Below are positions 1 to 5,740 of a stretch of DNA of 6,946 nucleotides, in pieces (within the stretch, counting starts at the first letter, position 1; each line of letters starts with the position of its first letter). A program made the position numbers and the translations under genes. Below the pieces are notes generated by a model. That model did no database searches. It saw only the letters and a program-made list of their open reading frames with translations, and was not told where the DNA came from. Location: positions 1 through 6,946 of the forward strand of contig WQTJ01000096.1 of NCBI GenBank assembly GCA_009786345.1. Reading direction: 5' to 3'. Source of the stretch: Dehalococcoidia bacterium (GTDB lineage: Bacteria > Chloroflexota > Dehalococcoidia > Dehalococcoidales > UBA1222).

Positions 1-1298
1 CTCAAGCCTCAGAGACAGCTTATAAAGGATTAAGTAATCCAGTAGAAGGCACTATCCTTTCTGTTTTGAAAGATGTCTCAAAAGCCAGTGAAAAACAAGC
101 TGACAAAAACGGCAACGATGTGATTTCTGTGCTTGAAGCTGCTGTAAGTGCAGCTTCTGAATCAGTAGCCAATACACCCTCTCTTCTCCCTGCACTAAAA
201 GAAGCAGGCGTTGTGGATGCCGGCGGGCAAGGGCTTTTCGCTATATTGGATGGTGCGCTACGTTACCTGCGAGGCGAAGCTGAATTCATGCAATTCCGCA
301 AGCCGCAATTGGTGACCGCCAAAATCCCCATGACCCCTATCGTCGTCACTGCTCCTCAATCGTTAGACACAGATGAAATTCCCTTTGGTTACTGTACCGA
401 GTTCTTGCTCAAAGGAACAGACTTAGAGCCAGAGAAAATAAAGCGCCGGCTCGTAAAACGCGGACAGTCACTTATTGTGGTAGGAGATAATACCACAGTA
501 CGCGTACATGTCCATACCACCGATCCCGGCAACATAATACATTATGCCACCTCTTTAGGCACCGTACATACTGTTTCCATACGAAACATGGATGAACAAC
601 ATCAAGACTTCATAAAAATGCAAAAACAGCGTGCTCCTAAAGCTGATATTGAGATATTGTCAGTAGCAACCGGCAATGGTTTGGTAGACATTTTCTCAAG
701 TCTAGGTGTTGCCGGCGTTATCCATGGCGGACAAACCATGAACCCATCGACAAAGGACATTCTTGACGCCGCAGAGAAACTATCCGCCAACAAGGTAATC
801 ATCCTGCCAAACAACAAGAATATTATAATGACCGCTGAGAAAGTACAGCAGCTCACAACAAAGCAGATTTATGTAGTGCCAACCACCACCATCCCACAAG
901 GAATCGCAGCATTATTAGCATTTGATTATGAAGCAGATTTTAAAGCTAATACCGAATTGATGACTGAGGCCATATCCAGTGTTAAGACTATAGAAGTCAC
1001 ACGTGCTGTGCGTACCACAAAATTCGGAGGCTTCAACATTAAAAAGAAGCAGGTTATCGGGTTACTTAATGACACTATCGTTTCTGTTTCCGATGCCCCG
1101 CAAGAAACTTTGTGCCGCACTTTAGCAAAAGCTGGTCTCAAAAAAGCTGAAGTAGTCACGCTATATTATGGCGAAAGCACAACAGAAGGCGAAGCACTTA
1201 AGGCAAAAGAGGGTATTGCAGCAAAACATCCGCATTTACAGGTAGAAGTTGTTAACGGTGGGCAGCCTCACTACAATTACATTTGCTCAGTAGAATAA
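1..1298 (+). CDS. fakA: Fatty acid kinase catalytic subunit FakA / YloV family (DhaL domain protein), 5'-partial
   Basis: The reading frame is open from position 3 to the TAA at 1296-1298, giving 431 visible residues. FakA proteins are usually about 550 residues, so roughly 110-120 N-terminal residues, including the Mg/ATP-binding aspartates of the DhaL domain, lie outside the window. The TTG at 66 is internal, because family sequence (PVEGTIL, 39-59) precedes it. Visible in order are the end of the DhaL kinase domain (VVDAGGQGL, 210-236), a middle domain with GYCTEFLL (Cys codon 393-395) and VHVHTTDPG (His codons 507-509 and 513-515), and a C-terminal domain with GGQTMNPSTKD (726-758) and ILPNNKNI (801-824). 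In characterised FakA one Cys and two His at these places bind zinc in the middle domain. FakA phosphorylates a FakB-bound fatty acid in the cytoplasm to acyl-phosphate for phospholipid synthesis. Two FakB-like genes follow directly, which supports this role. The family is often annotated as DAK phosphatase or dihydroxyacetone kinase-like; a true glycerone kinase is unlikely. Confidence 0.93.
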   Translation, partial: QASETAYKGLSNPVEGTILSVLKDVSKASEKQADKNGNDVISVLEAAVSAASESVANTPSLLPALKEAGVVDAGGQGLFAILDGALRYLRGEAEFMQFRKPQLVTAKIPMTPIVVTAPQSLDTDEIPFGYCTEFLLKGTDLEPEKIKRRLVKRGQSLIVVGDNTTVRVHVHTTDPGNIIHYATSLGTVHTVSIRNMDEQHQDFIKMQKQRAPKADIEILSVATGNGLVDIFSSLGVAGVIHGGQTMNPSTKDILDAAEKLSANKVIILPNNKNIIMTAEKVQQLTTKQIYVVPTTTIPQGIAALLAFDYEADFKANTELMTEAISSVKTIEVTRAVRTTKFGGFNIKKKQVIGLLNDTIVSVSDAPQETLCRTLAKAGLKKAEVVTLYYGESTTEGEALKAKEGIAAKHPHLQVEVVNGGQPHYNYICSVE

Positions 1299-1303
1299 TG
1301 CAT

Positions 1304-1310
1304 GAGGAAG
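1304..1310 (+). promoter_or_regulatory. Ribosome binding site of the first degV gene
   Basis: GAGGAAG lies just after the fakA stop, with GAGGA ending 9 nt before the ATG at 1318. This is a good Shine-Dalgarno match and supports that start. The whole gap between the two genes is 19 nt, leaving no room for a promoter and terminator pair. Confidence 0.75.
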
Positions 1311-1317
1311 TGATATT

Positions 1318-2157
1318 ATGGCAGTCAAAATTGTCACTGACAGCACATCAGACATTCCGGCTGAAATAGCCAAAGAACTGGGCATCACTGTTGCGCCATT
1401 AGTTGTATTATTCGGGCGGGAATCTTTCAAGGATCATGTAGATATAACGACAGAGGAGTTCTATCATCGATTAGCCAAAGATAGTATTCATCCAACCACA
1501 ACACAGCCAAAGCCACATGTTTTCGTTAATATATATCAAGAACTACTCAGCCAGAATAATGAAATTTTGGTAATAGTAATTTCCAGTAAACTCGCCGGCG
1601 TTTTCCGCTCAGCCAGTAATGCTGTCAAAATAGTAGAGGGCAAAGGACGTATTGAGGTAATTGACTCCAAACTCGCCACTCTCAGCTTGGGGTTAGTGGT
1701 TATTGAAGCCGCCAAAATGGCACAAAATGGCATGTCTTTGAGTGAAATATCAGCAGCTGTGAAAGCTATTTTACCCAATAGTAATACCATTGTCGCTTTT
1801 GATACACTCAAATACCTATCCAGAGGCGGGCGTATTGGCAAAGCGCAGGTGATGCTTGGATCGCGGCTATCGGTCAAGCCAGTGCTTACACTCAAAGATG
1901 GCGAAGTTTCACCTGTAACAAGATTGCGCTCCATGTCAGCAGCAGCAGATTATCTATACAACCAAGTATCCGGAATAAAGAAAATCCGGGCACTTGGAGT
2001 AAGCCATGCTACCACACCTGATGCCGCCAATGCTCTAATGCAGAGGTTAGGGGCTCTTTATCCGCAAGAAAAAATTTACAGATCATCCGTCAGCACTGTG
2101 CTTGGCGCGCATACTGGGCCAAATGCGCTGTCAGTCTCATTTATTGAGGAGAAATAA
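1318..2157 (+). CDS. DegV family fatty-acid-binding protein (FakB-like), copy 1
   Basis: The protein has 279 residues, the normal DegV length, and is complete. It opens with the family signature KIVTDSTSDIP (4-14). Further motifs are TTTQP (60-64), ISSKLAG (88-94), DTLKYLSRGGRIGKA (162-176), KPVLTLKDGE (187-196) and GAHTGPNAL (263-271). In characterised FakB proteins a Thr, a Ser and a His in these motifs hold the fatty acid carboxylate; the matching residues here appear to be Thr61, Ser90 and His265. The expected role is a cytosolic carrier that presents a bound fatty acid to FakA and carries the acyl-phosphate away. It sits 19 nt after fakA and 5 nt before a second DegV gene. Compared with the usual pattern it has TTTQP for TTSQP and SKLAG for S-x-LSG. 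It also lacks the common R-T-R basic motif after the DGE segment, reading TRLRSM (201-206). The chain-length or saturation preference cannot be read from the sequence. Confidence 0.9.
   Translation: MAVKIVTDSTSDIPAEIAKELGITVAPLVVLFGRESFKDHVDITTEEFYHRLAKDSIHPTTTQPKPHVFVNIYQELLSQNNEILVIVISSKLAGVFRSASNAVKIVEGKGRIEVIDSKLATLSLGLVVIEAAKMAQNGMSLSEISAAVKAILPNSNTIVAFDTLKYLSRGGRIGKAQVMLGSRLSVKPVLTLKDGEVSPVTRLRSMSAAADYLYNQVSGIKKIRALGVSHATTPDAANALMQRLGALYPQEKIYRSSVSTVLGAHTGPNALSVSFIEEK
2146..2151 (+). promoter_or_regulatory. Ribosome binding site of the second degV gene, inside the end of the first
   Basis: GAGGAG forms the last Glu-Glu codons of copy 1 and ends 11 nt before the ATG at 2163. The translation signal of copy 2 is thus embedded in copy 1, which suggests coupled translation of the pair. 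Confidence 0.65.
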
Positions 2158-2162
2158 AACTC

Positions 2163-3104
2163 ATGACCGTGCGTATTGTTACCGATAGCACAGCAGATAT
2201 ACCACCAGAAATCGCTCGCGAGCTGGACATCACAGTTGTCCCATGTTATGTCAATATGCGTGGCAAGTCATATCGTGATGGCATAGATATCACCCCCAGT
2301 GAGCTTTATAGGAATATGGAAGAGTACGACGTTAATATTACAACATCTCAGCCACCACCGGGTGATTTCGTTCAGGTATATGAAAGCATACTGAAAGAGG
2401 CAGATGATATTGTATCCATCCAGTGTGCCTCTAGTCTTTCTGGCATCTACCAATCAGCTCTACATGGGCGTGACCTCGTTGGCGGCAAAGGACATATAGA
2501 GGTGATAGATTCCGGCATGACTTCCATGGGACTGGGAATAATAGCTATTGCAGCCGCACGTTTAGCTAAAACCGGCGCATCTTTAGCGAGCGTAATGGAT
2601 GAAACATCCACGGCAGCATCCCAGTCATATGCATGGGGTATTTTTGATACGCTAAAATACGCTTTTCGCGGCGGAAGATTAGGCAAAATCAAATCACTAA
2701 TAGGCAACATACTCCCTGTCAAACCTATGCTTACCCTGAAAAACGGCTCTTTACGTCCAACAGGTGTTGTGCGCACCCGCGCTAAAGGCATAGACAAACT
2801 GCTGGACAATGTACGTAAGTTTAAAAACATCCATGATTTCGGCATTGTGCATAGTTCAGCTCAAGACGACGCACAGAAACTAAGGGCCAAACTTTCAGCA
2901 TTGGTAGATAAAAGCCGTATATACATATCACAATTAGGACCTGGTATTGGCGTGCATGGCGGGCCTGGCGTATTGATACTCAGCATGCGCGCGTCAGACA
3001 TCCCCAAAAAAGCAGCGGACTTAGAACTCGAAAAAACTCGTAAAAATATGCCGCAGATGCCTTCTTTCCAGCCTCCCAAACTCAATACTGCCCCACTGTT
3101 CTAA
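2163..3104 (+). CDS. DegV family fatty-acid-binding protein (FakB-like), copy 2 with C-terminal extension
   Basis: The protein has 313 residues and starts 5 nt after copy 1. The DegV fold covers about residues 1-276, with RIVTDSTADIP (4-14), TTSQPPPGDF (60-69), CASSLSGIYQSA (88-99), DTLKYAFRGGRLGK (162-175), KPMLTLKNG (187-195), VVRTRAKG (202-209) and GVHGGPGV (263-270). Probable fatty-acid contact residues Thr61, Ser90 and His265 fall at exactly the same numbers as in copy 1, so the two align without gaps over most of their length. That fits an old tandem duplication. The TTSQP and R-T-R motifs are closer to the family norm than in copy 1, but the usual HTGPG motif reads HGGPG. Residues 277-313 form an extra tail, first charged (KKAADLELEKTRK) and then rich in proline and ending in APLF; it has no counterpart in copy 1. 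The likely role is a second fatty acid carrier for the upstream FakA, perhaps with another acyl preference. Confidence 0.9.
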   Translation: MTVRIVTDSTADIPPEIARELDITVVPCYVNMRGKSYRDGIDITPSELYRNMEEYDVNITTSQPPPGDFVQVYESILKEADDIVSIQCASSLSGIYQSALHGRDLVGGKGHIEVIDSGMTSMGLGIIAIAAARLAKTGASLASVMDETSTAASQSYAWGIFDTLKYAFRGGRLGKIKSLIGNILPVKPMLTLKNGSLRPTGVVRTRAKGIDKLLDNVRKFKNIHDFGIVHSSAQDDAQKLRAKLSALVDKSRIYISQLGPGIGVHGGPGVLILSMRASDIPKKAADLELEKTRKNMPQMPSFQPPKLNTAPLF

Positions 3105-3110
3105 AATAAA

Positions 3111-3115
3111 GAGAG
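3111..3115 (+). promoter_or_regulatory. Poorly spaced Shine-Dalgarno-like sequence at the recG start
   Basis: GAGAG directly abuts the ATG at 3116, so it cannot serve that ATG with normal spacing. In-frame TTG codons at 3122 and 3128 lie 6 and 12 nt downstream of it and would fit better. Translation from the ATG could instead depend on coupling to the degV copy 2 stop 11 nt upstream. The start of recG is therefore uncertain by 2-4 codons. Confidence 0.4.
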
Positions 3116-5572
3116 ATGGAATTGCCATTGGATACCTCGCGCCTGCAACAGATATTGGAGCAGGAAAGGAAGCTGGGCTATTCCGACAAGGCTGTTATCG
3201 GCGGTTTGGATTTATTTTTGTCCAACTGGTGGATGCAATATTCTACCAATATTAGAAACCCAGTCAGTTTGAAACAATTTAAAAAGCTGCTGCCACCGAC
3301 TTTCAGCTACATCAGCGCCACACCTGATAAACGGCAAGCTTGGACAGCAAGCTTACTAAAGTTGCTGGAAACCCCACAAGATAACCCCGTATCAATTGAT
3401 ACCACATCCACTACAAAAGTGCGCAGAACTGCACCTAAGCAGACGTCTTGCTCCGCTGACAGCATCACAGCTCCCATAACCTCTGTAAAAGGTATCGCAT
3501 CAACTCTTTCTGAACGTTTCGCTAAGTTGGGAGTACACACTATCCGTGACCTCTTATACTATTTCCCCAACCGCCACTTAGACTACAGCCATCTCCAAAC
3601 TATCTCCACTATCATTGAAAGCAAAGAGCAAACCATAATAGCCAATATTTGGGAAGTGCGCCTGACAACGGCCGGAGGCAAACGCCACACTGAGGCTACT
3701 CTAGGTGACGAAAGCGGCAACATGCGCGCTATATGGTTTAATAACCCATACGTAGCACGCCAGATGAAAGCAGGCGTCCGCGTGATAATGAGCGGCCGCA
3801 TAAAAATTTTCTCAGGACGTCCTGTTTTTGAATCACCTGAATGGGAACTCTACGATGAAGGTGAGTTAATACATACAGGACGGCTCGTACCGCTTTATCC
3901 CCTTACTTCAGGACTGTACCAGCGCCAAGTGCGCAAATTGATCAAAAGCATAATAGATACATTTGCTCCGCAGATACCTGAAATTATGCCTGCTGATATA
4001 CTACAAAAACGCAATTTAGTGTCTCTGCCTGATGCCATTTCACAAGCACATTTCCCACAAGACTTCCCTTCCAAAGAGCGCGCACGTGTGCGGCTGGCCT
4101 TTGATGAGCTGATGCTACTGCAAATCGGCGTAATGGCCAAAAAGCGCAAATGGCAAAAAGACCAGCTTGGGTTGCCATTCAAGATTAATAAAACATTGCT
4201 AAAACATTTCTTAGCTTCACTACCTTTTACCCTCACCAAGTCCCAACACCGCGTTATCTCGGAAATATATAGCGACTTATCCAACCCAACCGCCATGTCA
4301 CGCTTATTGCAGGGTGAGGTAGGCAGCGGTAAGACGATAGTTGCTCTCTCAGCACTATTAATGACAGCAGCAAATGATTGCCAAGGAGCACTCATGGCGC
4401 CAACCGAAATATTGGCAAGGCAGCATTTTCTAAGCGTATGCAAATTGCTGGGAAATCTAGGACACTTAGAAAGCCAAGACGCATCCAGTGCTGTCTTTTC
4501 TGAAATATTTGATAAGCCGCTAACAGTGGCCCTGCTAATCTCAGATATTAAAGGAACCGCTAAGAAAGAGTTAAAAAACCGCTTATCAAACAGCGAAATA
4601 GACATAGCCATAGGAACACATGCACTTATCCAAAAAGAAGTCTGTTTTGCCAAGCTAGGGCTGGTTGTAGTAGATGAGCAGCATCGCTTCGGAGTTGAAC
4701 AGCGTTCGGCATTGCGGCAAAAAGGCTTCAACCCGCATATGCTGGTAATGACAGCTACCCCCATACCACGAACATTAGCACTCACTCTTTATGGAGACCT
4801 TGACCTATCTGTGATTGACGAGCTGCCTCCGGGACGGCAAGAAATCAAGACAAAATGGTTTTCACCTGCACAGAGGGAATTGGCTTACCGCTTTATAAAC
4901 AAAGAGATATCCGCAAGGCGGCAAGCTTTTATCATTTGCCCGCTAGTAGAAGAATCCGATGCAGTGCAAGCCAAAGCCGCTATAGCCGAATATGAACGAC
5001 TATCTACACAAGTATTCCCCAACCTACGACTATCTCTATTGCACGGCCGTATGTCAGCTACCGAAAAGGACCACATCATGGAAGCTTTCAATAGGCATGA
5101 AAGCGATATACTCGTATCTACGCCAGTGGTAGAGGTAGGCGTTGACGTTCCCAACGCCACAGTGATGATGATAGAAAGTGCAGACCGCTTCGGATTGTCA
5201 CAGCTACATCAATTCCGAGGCAGAGTTGGACGAGGGCAGTTCCAAAGCTACTGTATGCTAATGTCAGAAAATCCATCTGATATCGGACGCATGCGACTTG
5301 ATATCATTGAAACCACACAGGACGGATTCAAGTTAGCTGATGAGGATCTCAAATTGCGTGGTCCAGGCGAGTTCTTCGGTACGCGACAGTCAGGAATACC
5401 AGACCTGCGCATGGCAAAACTTTCAGACACTTCTATTTTAGAGATGGCACGCACAGAAGCAATGTTGTTGTTTGAAACAGATCCGGACTTGAAAGCAGCC
5501 AAACATCGCCAACTTGCCATTGAACTCGCTCGAGTATGGGGCACAAAAAGCAGCGAGTGGAGCGGGAGCTAA
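3116..5572 (+). CDS. recG: ATP-dependent DNA helicase RecG
   Basis: This is a complete superfamily 2 helicase of 818 residues; Escherichia coli RecG has 693. RecG remodels stalled replication forks and Holliday junctions. Residues 1 to about 85 are an N-terminal extension (GYSDKAVIGGLDLFL, 21-35), followed by a Ser/Thr-rich linker (about 86-118). The wedge domain starts at SVKG (123-126) with TIRDLLYYFPNRHLDYS, and its OB fold spans about 170-242. Helicase motifs are: I, GEVGSGKT (400-407, Lys406); Ia, APTEILARQH; II, DEQH (520-523); III, MTATPIPRT (545-553); V, STPVVEVGVDVPNA; VI, QFRGRVGRG (699-707). The C-terminal TRG region includes LKLRGPGEFFGTRQSG (745-760). All catalytic residues are present. 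Motif I has Glu401 where Asp is usual. About 19 residues are inserted around 448-466 compared with E. coli, and the usual LLTGS segment reads LLISD (473-477). The gene begins 11 nt after degV copy 2 and probably shares its transcript. The ATG was chosen as start, but TTG at 3122 or 3128 is possible. Confidence 0.97.
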   Translation: MELPLDTSRLQQILEQERKLGYSDKAVIGGLDLFLSNWWMQYSTNIRNPVSLKQFKKLLPPTFSYISATPDKRQAWTASLLKLLETPQDNPVSIDTTSTTKVRRTAPKQTSCSADSITAPITSVKGIASTLSERFAKLGVHTIRDLLYYFPNRHLDYSHLQTISTIIESKEQTIIANIWEVRLTTAGGKRHTEATLGDESGNMRAIWFNNPYVARQMKAGVRVIMSGRIKIFSGRPVFESPEWELYDEGELIHTGRLVPLYPLTSGLYQRQVRKLIKSIIDTFAPQIPEIMPADILQKRNLVSLPDAISQAHFPQDFPSKERARVRLAFDELMLLQIGVMAKKRKWQKDQLGLPFKINKTLLKHFLASLPFTLTKSQHRVISEIYSDLSNPTAMSRLLQGEVGSGKTIVALSALLMTAANDCQGALMAPTEILARQHFLSVCKLLGNLGHLESQDASSAVFSEIFDKPLTVALLISDIKGTAKKELKNRLSNSEIDIAIGTHALIQKEVCFAKLGLVVVDEQHRFGVEQRSALRQKGFNPHMLVMTATPIPRTLALTLYGDLDLSVIDELPPGRQEIKTKWFSPAQRELAYRFINKEISARRQAFIICPLVEESDAVQAKAAIAEYERLSTQVFPNLRLSLLHGRMSATEKDHIMEAFNRHESDILVSTPVVEVGVDVPNATVMMIESADRFGLSQLHQFRGRVGRGQFQSYCMLMSENPSDIGRMRLDIIETTQDGFKLADEDLKLRGPGEFFGTRQSGIPDLRMAKLSDTSILEMARTEAMLLFETDPDLKAAKHRQLAIELARVWGTKSSEWSGS

Positions 5573-5603
5573 GCTAATAAAAGCCATACAAGCTTCAAAG
5601 ACT

Positions 5604-5630
5604 ATGCTAGCCTTAGCATTGGATTTTCTT
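5604..5630 (+). terminator. Weak candidate intrinsic terminator after recG
   Basis: ATGCTA (5604-5609) and TAGCAT (5614-5619) form a perfect 6-bp stem with a GCCT loop, 31 nt after the recG stop. They are followed by TGGATTTTCTT, an interrupted T-rich run. Position and shape fit an intrinsic terminator closing the fakA-recG unit, but the stem is short with two G-C pairs and the T tract is poor. It may do little. Confidence 0.3.
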
Positions 5631-5692
5631 GATTAAAGACCTCTCAAAACAGTGGTGGATACCCATTTTTCAGCAGTCCATATTATCAAATA

Positions 5693-5701
5693 TGCTATAA
5701 T
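5693..5701 (+). promoter_or_regulatory. argS: Candidate extended -10 promoter of argS
   Basis: TGCTATAAT contains a perfect TATAAT (5696-5701) preceded by the TGn extension typical of extended -10 sigma-70-type promoters. No convincing -35 box sits 16-18 nt upstream, which an extended -10 can tolerate. Transcription would start near 5708, giving a leader of about 33 nt before the TTG at 5741. That is too short for a T-box or other riboswitch. Confidence 0.6.
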
Positions 5702-5728
5702 CGTAGATCTATCTTTATTACAAAAAAC

Positions 5729-5732
5729 GGAG
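5729..5732 (+). promoter_or_regulatory. argS: Ribosome binding site deciding the TTG start of argS
   Basis: GGAG ends 8 nt before the TTG at 5741. No in-frame ATG or GTG lies between the candidate promoter and this TTG. The encoded N-terminus (NGILEIKQIIASIL) begins where ArgRS N-terminal domains normally begin. Confidence 0.65.
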
Positions 5733-5740
5733 CACTCACT

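Noticed and set aside
66..1298. TTG at 66 as the start of fakA
   Set aside because: The frame is open to the window edge, and the residues before 66 (AYKGLSNPVEGTILSV) match the DhaL domain, so the gene is truncated by the window and does not start here.
219..1600. Recurring GCCGGCG heptamers (near 219, 711 and 1592)
   Set aside because: All lie in coding sequence and encode Ala/Ala-Gly runs in different contexts; spacing is irregular and flanks are unrelated, so there is no evidence of a repeat family.
1536..1934. Antisense open frame of 132 codons opposite degV copy 1
   Set aside because: A similar 132-codon antisense frame occurs opposite copy 2 (2447-2845) at a nearby, not identical, place. 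Both mirror the conserved DegV coding sequence and encode no recognisable protein.
3895..4785. Long antisense open frame of 296 codons opposite recG
   Set aside because: It lies entirely across the conserved helicase motifs of recG. Its translation is rich in Ser, Cys and Arg without any family motif. Frame openness here is a by-product of recG codon use.
5604..5636. Tiny open frame (ATG to TAA, 10 codons) in the recG-argS gap
   Set aside because: It has no good Shine-Dalgarno sequence, no arginine codons that would suggest a leader peptide for argS attenuation, and it lies upstream of the candidate argS promoter.
5573..5740. T-box riboswitch upstream of argS
   Set aside because: The gap is short, the leader from the candidate promoter is only about 33 nt, and no AGGGTGGNACCGCG-type T-box sequence or antiterminator is seen.
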